DNA of 64,000 bases, from the NCBI GenBank assembly GCA_030549495.1, contig JAUIRK010000418.1:2501-66500 (forward strand), read 5' to 3'. The translations under genes and the position numbers were made by a program. The notes below the pieces were generated by a model. That model was given only the letters and a program-made list of their open reading frames with translations, made no database searches and had not been told where the DNA came from. Positions 25,461-35,271 of this stretch are shown here, one piece after another. Source of the stretch: Nectonema munidae (Eukaryota > Nematomorpha > Nectonematoida > Nectonematidae). Each line of letters starts with the position of its first letter. The first letter of the stretch is position 1.

Positions 25461-26354
25461 GGTGCCTGGTCAAAACGACCAAAAACCAAAACGGCCAAAA
25501 ACCAAAACCAAAACGGCCAAAACCAAAACGGCCAAAAACCAAACGGCCAAAACCAAAACGGCCAAAAACCAAAACGGCAAAAAACCAAAATGGTCAAAAC
25601 CAAAAAGACCAAAAATCAAAAATTTACAAAAAGTTGAATCCAGTCAAATAATTTGATTTCGGGCAAATAAGGATAAATTTCAATTAAATTTCCTGATCCA
25701 ATTTTAGTCAAATGTCATTTTTTTTTTATCAAATTCACTCAAATCTGGTGTTTATACGAGCCCCAACCCAAACACCTTAACATTTCCGTCAAATGCTAAC
25801 ATTTAGTCACTGTTAAATTCAAACACATAACTCTGGACGTCTTAAAATATATCGCGTTTTTTCAATTTGATATGAAGCATGTCTGTATCTCAAAATAAAA
25901 AATTTGATAAAAATTAGAAAAATACAAGTGCTCAAAATCAAAGCTTTTAAAAAAATCAAAGTAGCAATTTTTTTGTCAGTATCTTAACAAGAAAAGTTAT
26001 CAGCACATATTGTGTAAATTTTAGTTTAGAAAAAAGAGAGTCCTGTACATTGATTTGCCTATCCTTTTATCCAAAATACCTTGACATATCAAAAAATTTA
26101 TTGTTTGGTAACTATTACAATCATTAGAAGTTGTAAAATTTGTTTGCTTTGCTATTTAAAAGTTGTGTTGTTTAGATGTTAACTTTCATTATCAGCTATG
26201 CAATTCACTAAAGTAGAAGTGAAAAAGAGCTATTGCTTTTGAGTTAATCTTTGTTTCGATGAATGTAACGATATCATTGTTCACGATTCCACGAGGACAC
26301 TCCTCGATTAAGATTTTGATTGATCATCACAACGCTTGCTATATATTCAAGATT
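25461..26354 (+). repeat. Left terminal inverted repeat of the MULE, with minisatellite end
   Basis: The outer 170 bp is an array of short units of the form GGCCAAAACCAAAAC with small variants. The inner part runs from TTGAATCCAGTCAAATAA through TCCACGAGGACACTCCTCGA to the region ending TATATATTCAAGAT. The same order occurs inverted at 30420-31320. Apparent lysine/proline-rich frames across the outer part are products of the repeat, not genes. Confidence 0.9.
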
Positions 26355-26382
26355 GTGTTGTGCGCAGCCATATGGTGGACAA

Positions 26383-26990
26383 GGTGCCTGGTCAAAACGT
26401 CCGAAACCAAAAGGTCCGAAAACTAAAACGACCGAAACCAAAACGTCCGAAAACCAAAACGTCCGAAACCAAAAGGTCCGAAAATTAGATTAACAGTATC
26501 TGAACCCTAAAAAACATTTTTTTTCAAGAATCAAAATTGTTGAGGAAAAAACTGAAAAATTGAGCACAAAACTTTTTTTATTTAAAAAAAATCTATTTCT
26601 AGTTTTTTAGTTTAAAACTTTACACATTTTATATTTAAATGAAAAATGCACTATAATCAAGCGTGTCTTTTTACTGGAATAGATAAAAATTCATTCCAAT
26701 CTCTTAAAATCCATTCAAATCGTGTAGTTTTTCCTTTGATAGCAAGTCTAATTTTCAAAGTCTTGCAAATTCAACTAATTTAACTTTTTCCGAGACTTTT
26801 TTCCAAAATTGGGTTATATATTTTAAAATCATAATCTTCAGAAGTGTTTAATTTTAAAATGATTTTTTTTAGCCAAATTCATTATAATCCAAAAAAAAAT
26901 TGGTTTCGGACGTTTTGGTTTTCGGACGTTTTGGTTATGGACGTTTTGGTTTTCGGACGTTTTGGATTTCGGACGTTTTGACTATGAACC
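26383..26990. mobile_element. Nested non-autonomous MULE derivative (608 bp)
   Basis: Begins GGTGCCTGGTCAAAACG, like the host element, but its terminal array uses the unit CGTCCGAAAACCAAAA instead of CGGCCAAAAACCAAAA; the right end mirrors it (GGACGTTTTGGTTTTCGGAC) and ends GACTATGAACC. The flanks GGTGGACAA at 26374-26382 and 26991-26999 are an exact 9-bp target duplication. The interior is AT-rich with no coding capacity. It sits just inside the left TIR, so it inserted into the MULE or was carried by it. Confidence 0.85.
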
Positions 26991-27190
26991 GGTGGACAAG
27001 ATATAATTCGTTTCCAGACAAATTCTTTTTGAATTTTGTGAAATATACAACAGCTGAAGCTCATATATGACATGAGATTAGGAAATGCACGATAGTTTGC
27101 TTTAATGTCCATTTATAAGCACTGAAAGATCACCTCTGTTTCAACCTCTTCAGTCAACTCATTCTTCCGTTCTCTATTTTCCTCAATGGT

Positions 27191-30065
27191 ATGAAGTGCA
27201 CAATACGCCAGTGCAGAAAATGTGGTACTCATTTCACTGAAGCTCATACGTGTGTTGGTAAAGATGATCCTTGCTTATAAAAACTTCAAATTTTCATTTA
27301 TTATTTTTCAAAAAGTATAGAGTTAGCAATATTTTTATTATAACTTATATTATGAAAACATTAAATTTTCATTTTTCAGTGCGAAACTACGCATTTTTTA
27401 TAATAATCTTTTTTCAACAAGATGCTCTCTGTTAATTTTTACCTTTCATAAACTATACTTTCAAGGTTTCCTCTACTGTTTAAAGTACCTTAAATAAGCT
27501 TATAATTATGAATTTCACTTTTTAAATTTTTTATTTTAAAAACATTTTTCTTATGTTTCTTAAGAATTTCATCGAAATTTTGTTGTTATTCAAACAGTTT
27601 TCTTCCAACTAACGTTAAAGTTGCAAACTTGATAAGTTAGGCTTCTGCTTCCTATTATTGAGCAATACAATATTATTGGAAAACCAACGTCGAATTAAAA
27701 GAAGTCTAGTATAAATATTAGACAAGACCGAAGAAAATTACACATGTAAAAAACAAGGTTACACATCTCCAGATATCCTTAATAAAAAGTTGGTACTTGT
27801 AATCTACCACCCTTTTAGTCCAAAGCACAGTGTTAACTGCATAAACTAGACCCCTGCCTTATATGCCATCAAGATTTATATTTCATGAAAAAGTCAATAC
27901 ATTTATTTATCATACTGACTCACTGATCATTGAAACGCTTGATCATTCTTTTGTTTTATTGTTATAGTGACAAATAAACTTCTATAATTCTTAAGACTTA
28001 TATTATTAAGCTTAGTCGAGTTAAATGTTTATTTAATCCAATTAAGAGCAATAAAAATTTGTTCATTCAGGACAAATAACAAGCTACAATGAAAGTTATA
28101 CCGAAAGTAATGAAGTTTTTGAAGATGGATCAATATCTAATACACTTATAACAAGTAAAAACTATTGATTTTCGAATTTTTTATAGAAATCTTTAACTTT
28201 TCTTAGCTGATGAGTTCAATTATGCGATTTTATTGGAAAAGAGCTTGGACGATTCTCTACCCGCTGAAATCTTTTCAGAAGAAGTTGTTCCTGAATATGA
28301 AGTTATAGAAGAAGGGTCACAAAAAGCTAAAAGCGTTTTGCTTCACCAAAGAAAGTAAGAAATTATAAATTGTCGATACTTTTATGTATCTTTTCTTTTA
28401 AGGTTTTCTTTCAATGTAAAGCACCGAACTTGTGATAAGACATATTGGAGATGTTGCAAAAGAACGTGTAAAGCTTCAATCATTCAGGAGGGCATTAACT
28501 TTAAAAATGGAAGGTATCATCATAACCATGATCAAGTAGAAGTTAGCTTGAAAGATAATGTCATGTTGAGAAAGAATGTGAAAAGTATCGGCTCAGAAAA
28601 CGTAAGGATACATTAAAACATTATTATTAGAATTAAATTTATTTTTTTTTTAGATTTTTAAATCTGCTTCTATCATTGTTTATGATGAAATGTTAAAAGT
28701 TAAAAATACGCCTAGTTTACCGGATCCAAACCAGTTAGTAAGAGTTGTGAACAGGAAAAGAGAAAAGCTAAGACCCCAACATCCAAACTCTCTGGATTTT
28801 ATTTTAGAAGAAAGCCATATACCATCTTACTTTCTAATTTCTGATTTGAGACACCGAGATGAACGCCACCTGTTATTTGCAACTTCAACACAATTAACTT
28901 TGCTTGCAGAAGCAAAAACTTGGTAAAAAAGCAACTTTTCATTCAACTTCCTATATATTATGAGTTTCAGGTATGTTGATGGGACTTTTAAATTAATCAA
29001 AAAGCCGTTTGTTCAGTTGTTCTCGATCCACACTTTTCTTCGATCTGATGATTGCGCAAAACAGCTACCTTTATTTTTTGTTTTAATGAGCTCAAGAAGA
29101 GAAGACGATTATGATATCATATTTCAAAAAGTAATTTAAAATTTTTTTATTTAGTTCAAAAAATAAGGTACACTTTTGAAAATGTCAATCGAATTTTTAT
29201 CTAAAGGTATTTTTTTTAACTTTTCAATTATATTTAAGTTGAAGATATCAAAAAATATAAAACTGAAAAAGGTGGTAACAGATTTCGAATAAGCAGTATG
29301 GCAAGCATAAAGAAAAAACTTCCATTCTTGTCAAATATCTGGATGTTACTTTCATTGGTGTCAAGCTGTATGGAGAAAGGTTAGTTTATCCATCTATATT
29401 TTTTTATGTTTTTGATCTTTTCATTTTAAGGTCCAAGAAGTTGGATTAACCGATGCTTTCAACTATGATAGAGGAACATATAAGTTTATCAAAAAAATTT
29501 TAGCCTTACCTCTTTTACCTGTACAATATATCAAGTAGAAAATACTTTTCATTAACAAACCAGTTTATTCTTCAGCTTCATTTTTTAAGATGTTTATTTG
29601 AAGAAATGAAGTCTAATGCCTCTTTAGAAAAAATCCATGAGCTGTGCTTTTACATTGAAAACACTTGGATGATGGATAACATCTGGGGGCCTGGTGATTG
29701 GTGTGTTTTTAATCAGCCCATTAGAACAAACAATGATGTTGAAGGGTGGCACAATCGCTTCAATAATAAAAAAACTACAAAGAATCTTTATGATGTTATA
29801 AGAAGAATTCACGAAGAAGCCATGCTTTTATCTTTACAGGTTAGTTATACTAACCTACTACTAACCTTACTAAAATTGAAATTTATTTCACAGATTCGAC
29901 TGATTTCGGATAGAAAGTTGCAAAGAATTCAAAGAAAGTCTTAGCAAAAACATCAAAAAAAAAGTGATGGAATTATGGCAAAAATATACGGAAGATTCTT
30001 TGAGTATTAGAAGTCTTCATAAAAGACTTTCTTTAACTCAAAAAATTCCTGTAGTACGAAAATAA
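27191..30065 (+). pseudogene. MULE transposase gene, about ten exons, FLYWCH finger plus MULE nuclease
   Basis: Proposed exons: 27191-27257, 28071-28154, 28207-28354, 28403-28601, 28654-28922, 28971-29130, about 29155 to 29379 (unclear), 29431-29534, 29576-29839, 29894 to about 30065. Most junctions have GT-AG and keep phase. Exon 1 gives a small zinc-knuckle-like CRKCGTHFTEAHTC. Exon 4 is a FLYWCH-type finger (TYWRCCKRTCKASI, then GRYHHNHD). Exon 6 holds YVDGTFKLIKKPFVQLF with the first catalytic Asp; VVTDFE follows, then FHWCQAVWRKVQEVGL and RTNNDVEGWHNRFN, all standard MULE blocks. Two in-frame stops near 29290 and a frameshift near 29940 indicate that this copy is inactive. Function in life: cut-and-paste transposition by binding the TIR arrays (inference). 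Confidence 0.85.
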
Positions 30066-30419
30066 CTACAATATTTTTTTCTTTATATATACTACATTTT
30101 CAATAAATTGTTTCAACATAGTTAAAAAACTTTTATTTAATTTTTACTATTTTGAAATGAAACTCATTTTTTGGAAATTTTTTGGTCTCCAAGTTTATTA
30201 TATATTTTTATTAAAATTTCATTAAGTCAAGTGAAACTATATAATTATTTGAAGTTTCTATAATTGGGATCTATAAGTAGTTATTAAATGTTTTTTAATG
30301 TGTACCAGTGTCTCTATGTTTTAAATTGTTTGTATAATTAATTATGTTTGTTGGAGTAAAAAATTGAATAAAACTAAATTTTGAGTTTTCATTGTTTTTA
30401 TGTATTTTATTCATTAAAG

Positions 30420-31320
30420 ATCTTGAATATATAGCAAGCGTTGTGATGATCAATCAAAATCTTCATCGAGGAGTGTCCTCGTGGAATCGTGAACAATGAT
30501 ATCGTTACATTCATCGAAACAAAGATTAACTCAAAAGCAATAGCACTTTTTCACTTCTACTTTAGTGAATTGCATAGCTGATAATGAAAGTTAACATCTA
30601 AACAACACAACTTTTAAATAGCAAAGCAAACAAATTTTACAACTTCTAATGATTGTAATAGTTACCAAACAATAAATTTTTTGATATGTCAAGGTATTTT
30701 GGATAAAAGGATAGGCAAATCAATGTACAGGACACTCTTTTTTCTAAACTAAAATTTACACAATATGTGCTGATAACTTTTCTTGTTAAGATACTGACAA
30801 AAAAATTGCTACTTTGATTTTTTTAAAAGCTTTGATTTTGAGCACTTGTATTTTTCTATTTTTTATCAAATTTTTTATTTTGAGATACAGACTTAAATGC
30901 TTCATATTGAATTGAAAAAACGCCAAGTATTTTAAGACGTCCAGAGTTATGTGTTTGAATTTAACAGTGACTAAATGTTAGCATTTGACGGAAATGTTAA
31001 GGTGTTTAGGTTGGGGCTCGTATAAACACCAGATTTGAGTGAATTTGATAAAAAAAAATGACATTTGACTAAAATTGGATCAGGAAATTTAATTGAAATT
31101 TATCCTTATTTGTCCGAAATCAAACTATTTGACTGGATTCAACTTTTTGTATTAAATTTTTAGTTTTTGGTCTTTTTGGTTTTGGCCGTTTTGGTTTTGG
31201 CCGTTTTTGTTTTTGGCCGTTTTGGTTTTTTTGCCGTTTTGGTTTTTGGCCGTTTTGGTTTAAGCCGTTTTGGTTTTGGTTTTAGGCCGTTTTGGTTTTT
31301 GGCCGTTTTGACCAGGAACC
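30420..31320 (-). repeat. Right terminal inverted repeat of the MULE
   Basis: Inverse of 25461-26354 with scattered differences, for example around the TAAGACGTCCAGAG block near 30930. The outer 180 bp is the minisatellite with units of the form GTTTTGGTTTTTGGCC. The arrays in the two TIRs differ slightly in unit number. Confidence 0.9.
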
Positions 31321-31499
31321 CCACAAAACACATGCTAGAGGTTGGTCATTTAATGGGTATTAAAAATACTAAATCAACTAATTAAAATTATATATCAAAA
31401 ACATCTAAAATAGTTTATAAAAAAATTGTATAAAATACTATTGATAGAATGTAGATTAGGTTAAAGTTGTTTCTTAAATATAGCTTAAATTTTACTTAG

Positions 31500-31654
31500 G
31501 GAAGCTCATATTCAATAAAGATGGTCAAATTGCCATTTCAAAAAAGGTAGATCATAATCATGAAAGAAGAAATGAAAATATTGTGCTTTTCAACAAAAGT
31601 ATCAGAGAAGAAGTAATAAATACCCACAAAAAATATAACTATGCTAAAAACTGA
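31500..31654 (+). pseudogene. Second FLYWCH-like exon fragment, outside the MULE
   Basis: After an acceptor-like TTTTACTTAG the frame reads KLIFNKDGQIAISKKVDHNH, then ERRNENIVLFNKSIREEVI, ending at a stop near 31654. The spacing of the HNH and the following basic helix resembles the second half of a FLYWCH finger as in exon 4 of the MULE, but sequence identity is low. It may be a piece of another MULE or of a host FLYWCH gene. Confidence 0.4.
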
Positions 31655-31869
31655 CCAAGAGAACATATTGAAATTATTTTTGTATATGTTTTGTAATGAT
31701 GTAAAATGGGCAAAAATTATGACATGATTAAACCTACCCTCAGATCATAATACACACCACCAATGATCCTATGTTTCGAGCTAAGTGAGAAACGACCACA
31801 GAACCGGCTAGTAAAATTATATTCTTTTTAATGTGAAAGATGATTGACTTTTATTCATTTTAGATCTGA

Positions 31870-32550
31870 GTTTACCTAGTTAATATTGCTATGTTGTAAA
31901 AAAAAGTGTTTTATATAGCAAAACTTAAATATTTATCTGGAATCCATCAATTATACTTAGTTTTTTATATTGATAAAAGTTATCATGTACGACTTGAATT
32001 TTTGCATGTTATGAAAGTCATTAATAAAATAAGAAAACAGAATTTGTTCAAATATTAACCCTTGAGGGACTAGCTCATTGGAAATAACTGGCTTTGAGGC
32101 GGTAATATTATAAATAACGTCAAAGAATTATAAAGGAAATGCCTTGTTTAAAAAAATATTGAAAGTATATAAAAAGACTTTACATTTTAAAACTTCATGA
32201 AAATAATTTTTAATTTATTTGTCTAATGGTTTTTGTTATATTTTTTTTATATCAACCAAAATAAACAAGTGGCTTGAAAAAAAATAGTTAAATTATAATC
32301 TAAAAATAGTTTAAAAAAATAATAAAACAATATTCAAAAGCTTATCCAAAATGTAAAGTTAAATTGAAAATTCAAATCTAATTATTATATGACTAATAAA
32401 AAACTATCAAACAATTATAGATTTATCTAACTTTTCAATTAATTTAACATCATCGAAAAATAAAAAAATTAAATATGAGAGGTTTGGAAAAAATAAATCT
32501 AAGAGGTTTAATTGATATAATTTTATGGCATTGAGCGAGAAAAATGCGTT
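31870..32550 (-). mobile_element. Decayed CR1/Jockey-like LINE reverse transcriptase fragment
   Basis: Minus-strand blocks broken by many stops include KPVISNELVPQGLIFEQILF and SYFINDFHNMQKFKS, the counterpart of the VPQGSILGPLLFNIYIND region of CR1/Jockey-type reverse transcriptases. No catalytic YADD block is clear. Age appears high compared with the LINEs beyond 48 kb. Confidence 0.5.
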
Positions 32551-32559
32551 GGGTTGTGC

Positions 32560-33262
32560 AACGAGTTAAAGTTCATCACTCACTTAGTAAATATGACATC
32601 ATATGTGCTTGCAACTGCACTTGCTTGCCTAGAAAACGGTGATGATGAGGAAAAATGTCCTTGTTCAAGATGCGTGCTTGCAAAATGAAGAAAAGGATCA
32701 AAGTGTTAGAGAGAGTCCATTGATTAGCTACGATTAGTCTGTGCGACGATTCGCCGCATACCCTTTAGCATCACTTCGCACAAGCTTTCTTTTTTCCATA
32801 TCGTGATGAATCACTTCATTCCATGCTTTCTTTGGTCTTCCTCTCTTCATCTTTCCATCAATCAATTCATCTTTTATCTTCTTTACAACATTCCCTTCGG
32901 ACATCCTTTCGACATGACCAAACCAACGGAATCTATTCTCTTCTAAATGCACTTCTATATCCTCAATTCCAATTTTCTTTCTCAACACATCGTTGGCAAT
33001 CCTATCTTTCAGCGTCTTTCCGCACATCATCCTAATTATTCTCATCTCAGTTGTTTGTAGCCTTCTCGTGTCAGCCTTCTTCATCACCCAGCATTCAGAA
33101 CCATAACAAATCATACTTCTAACACAAACTTTATACAGCCTTGCTTTTAGTTCGTCAGATAAAAAATTTCCACACAGTAAGCCGGATAATTCCTTGAACT
33201 TTTTCCAACCTAGGCGTATTATTTTATTTTTTAATTTTTGAAAATAAATTGAAAATTTCGAT
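32560..33262 (-). mobile_element. RTE-type LINE 3' end (RT C-terminus plus 3' UTR)
   Basis: An intact minus-strand frame (33267-32734) covers the C-terminal end of an RTE-type polyprotein: SDELKARLYKVCVRSMICYG, SECWVMKKADTRRLQTTEMR, ENRFRWFGHVERMSEG and GRPKKAWNEVIHHDM. The RWFGHVERM and GRPKKxW blocks are diagnostic of the RTE C-terminus. About 170 bp of 3' UTR follows, shared with 24700-24903. The copy is 5'-truncated near 33262. The uninterrupted frame suggests a fairly young insertion compared with the fragment at 1-1150. Confidence 0.8.
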
Positions 33263-33539
33263 GTCAACTAAATGTTTATTTTTAAAAAAATATAAATAGG
33301 ACTTTTGAAATACATTAATATAAATACAAATTTAATGTCCATTTGAATGCGAGATTAATTTTCTTGTGAGCATTTGTCAATATCAAAATCAATATCATTG
33401 ATTGTTAGATAAGCCACCCCAAACAAAAAAATAGCGCACCAAAGTTTCAATTCTATTTTTAATAACAAGATGCCTCCCTCACTTTTATATCATTTCATTA
33501 AAATAAACAGAAGTAAAACAGTTTGAAGCAGCGTATTCA

Positions 33540-33905
33540 TTATATTTTAAGATAAATGAATATTAAACATAAAATTCCAATATACCCTTTTAGTAGACAT
33601 TTCTTCAATCCTAGCCATTGTATGGTTACGTTTTTATATATATATTTGAATATAAAAAAAGAAGAGTATACTAAATTTTGAGAAAGAATGCTGCAATACT
33701 CCTTGATCTTAGAGTTGGGAGTCTTTTTGAGGGTTTTATCATCGTGAGAATTGATTGGGATATCGGATTTAAACGCTAGAATTTTAGATTTCAATGATTT
33801 CAGGTCTTCAATCAGTTTACCTTGTTCTTCAATGAGATCAAGTTTATCTTGAAAATCATCCTTCGTGAAATTTGAAATCTTCGATACATCCTTTTCTACA
33901 TCTGC
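33540..33905 (-). CDS. Possible last exon(s) of a host gene: coiled coil plus C-terminal anchor
   Basis: After an acceptor (ACTTACAG then GCAGATGTAG) the minus strand is open to a TAA at 33540. It reads ADVEKDVSKISNFTKDDFQD, then a coiled-coil-like EEQGKLIEDLKSLKSKILAF, then PNSKIKEYCSILSQNL. The C-terminus CLLKGYIGILCLIFIYLKI is hydrophobic, like a tail anchor. A 63-nt segment inside (from GTATACTC near 33673 to GGCTAG near 33611) has intron-like ends and keeps the frame whether spliced or not. The family is not recognised. No transposon motif is seen, so a host gene is the best guess. Confidence 0.4.
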   Translation of the reverse strand, partial: ADVEKDVSKISNFTKDDFQDKLDLIEEQGKLIEDLKSLKSKILAFKSDIPINSHDDKTLKKTPNSKIKEYCSILSQNLVYSSFFIFKYIYKNVTIQWLGLKKCLLKGYIGILCLIFIYLKI

Positions 33906-34186
33906 CTGTAAGTATTGCAACTTTAGTTAAAAACAATTGATAAGGAGAAATCGGTGCTCACGATGTAAAAAAAAGATAAGAAAGAAAAAAGGGTATACTC
34001 GACTTTTCAGGTACCAAAATTTTATTCGAATTTTTAACCTTATGGTCTTTGTCAAGGATATAAATCGCATTATAATAATGAATTTTTAAAAAGTTACATT
34101 TTTTATACTCTCAAGCATATTCATGACAAAGAGCGTAAGGTCGAAACTTTGAATAAGACGTGAACAGTTGAGGATAGCTTATTATC

Positions 34187-34402
34187 TTGATTAGAGTTAT
34201 AAAAATAAATGAGATTTGGGTTACTAAATCAGCCACTGTATCCAAATCTTGCATCAAGTTGGGTAATGAATATAAACACGTAGGAAGTGTTATTTCAAAG
34301 TCTTTAGGAGAAAAATGCGGAGAAATTGAGTACATATTTCCTAAATTCAAGAGAATGCATATAAAGACGAGAATTGTTCTATTGAATATATGTTTGATTT
34401 AA
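34187..34402 (+). mobile_element. Possible RTE-type LINE fragment
   Basis: A short plus-strand frame contains NEYKHVGSVISKSLGEKCGE and IEYIFPKFKRM, resembling the FKYLGSVIS...EI..RI block that follows the RT domain of RTE-type LINEs. It is short and isolated, so the call is weak. Confidence 0.35.
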
Positions 34403-34416
34403 TTGATTATAAAAGT

Positions 34417-34554
34417 TTAACCCATTACGTCCCAATGTTCCCATTTGGGAACATAAGTAATTTCATATTCGTCTGCTTTTTTCAATGACTTTGAATATAA
34501 ATCGTCTGCGTTTTTTTAAATATCGTCTGATTTCTATGGTACTTAATGGGTTAA
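34417..34554. repeat. piggyBac-type MITE, copy 2 (inverted relative to copies 1 and 4)
   Basis: TTAA at both ends; opens TTAACCCATTACGTCCC and closes TTAATGGGTTAA. Contains the palindrome TGTTCCCATTTGGGAACA and three spaced TCGTCTG words, the inverse of the CAGACGA words in copy 1. Confidence 0.8.
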
Positions 34555-34666
34555 ATAGATCCTATAAATTTTATTGACGCGTATATAGTTAATTTTACCA
34601 TTCTCTACACAATTCAAAAATTAGGATGCTCTTGCAGAGTAAGAGCTAAAATTAGTGGAAACGCTC

Positions 34667-34797
34667 TTAACCCGTTACAGAATAATCAGACGATATCTAA
34701 TGTAAAGCAGAAGATTTGTATTAAAGAGCTTTGATAAACGCAGAGGATTTTATTTTTGTAAAGTCGACCATAGTCGACATGGGCGTTAACGGGTTAA
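34667..34797. repeat. piggyBac-type MITE, copy 3 (second subfamily)
   Basis: TTAACCCGTTACAG at the left and GGCGTTAACGGGTTAA at the right. Shares CAGACGATATCTAA with copy 1 but has a different central palindrome, GTCGACCATAGTCGAC. Confidence 0.75.
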
Positions 34798-35135
34798 AAG
34801 GAATTAGTAAAGATAAAAAAAGTAAACTCAGTGTCTCTCAACTGGTTGTCCTTGAACGAGCAGTGATCCTTGATGTGTTAGATGGTCAACAGCAATAATG
34901 GATTACTTTGAGGTGCGGTTCGAGTTACGATAAGACTAGCCTCCAGTCAAAATTATCGTGCTTAATTAATTTCATAGGAAATAAGACAATAAGGTACAAA
35001 ATATTAAATAAACATTAAAAATTTGCTTCCCGTTTGTCATTAATCAATAGAAATAAATAAGGCTTATATATGCTATTCAAAAATTGTGGACAAGAGCGTA
35101 ATTGGTAACTATTCAAATATTTCAAAATATTTATC
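34798..35135. other. Spacer between MITE copies, no recognised gene
   Basis: AT-rich with no motif noticed. Confidence 0.4.
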
Positions 35136-35271
35136 TTAACCCATTTAAGGCCAAGCAAAGCAGACGATATCTAAAAAAACGCAGACGATTTATATTCAGT
35201 CATTGAAAAAAGCAGACGAAGATGAAATTACTTATGTTCCAAAATAGGAACATTGCCCGTAAATGCGTTAA
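35136..35271. repeat. piggyBac-type MITE, copy 4
   Basis: Nearly identical to copy 1 (17600-17737): TTAACCCATTTAAGGCC, the three GCAGACGA words and TGTTCCAAAATAGGAACA, closing GCGTTAA. Confidence 0.8.

Larger units (their letters stand above)
25461..31320 (+). mobile_element. Mutator-like element (MULE) with long TIRs and a spliced FLYWCH-type transposase
   Basis: The left end starts GGTGCCTGGTCAAAACG and the right end is its inverse (CGTTTTGACCAGGAACC). Inverted repeats of about 0.9 kb follow. The flanks CCACAAAAAC (25451-25460) and CCACAAAAC (31321-31329) form a 9-10 bp target duplication, the size typical of MULEs. Between the TIRs is a multi-exon transposase gene (27191-30065). The left side also carries a 608-bp nested relative. 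The two TIRs differ by scattered substitutions and a few short indels, so the insertion is not brand new but is structurally complete. Confidence 0.9.

Noticed and set aside
25461-25640. CRISPR-like repeat array
   Set aside because: Units are 14-17 bp with no unique spacers, lie at transposon ends and are mirrored at the other end; the DNA is eukaryotic.
25418-25656. Lysine/proline-rich open frames across the left MULE end
   Set aside because: They are translations of the CCAAAACGG-type minisatellite in two frames; the mirrored array at 31150-31320 gives equally artificial frames.
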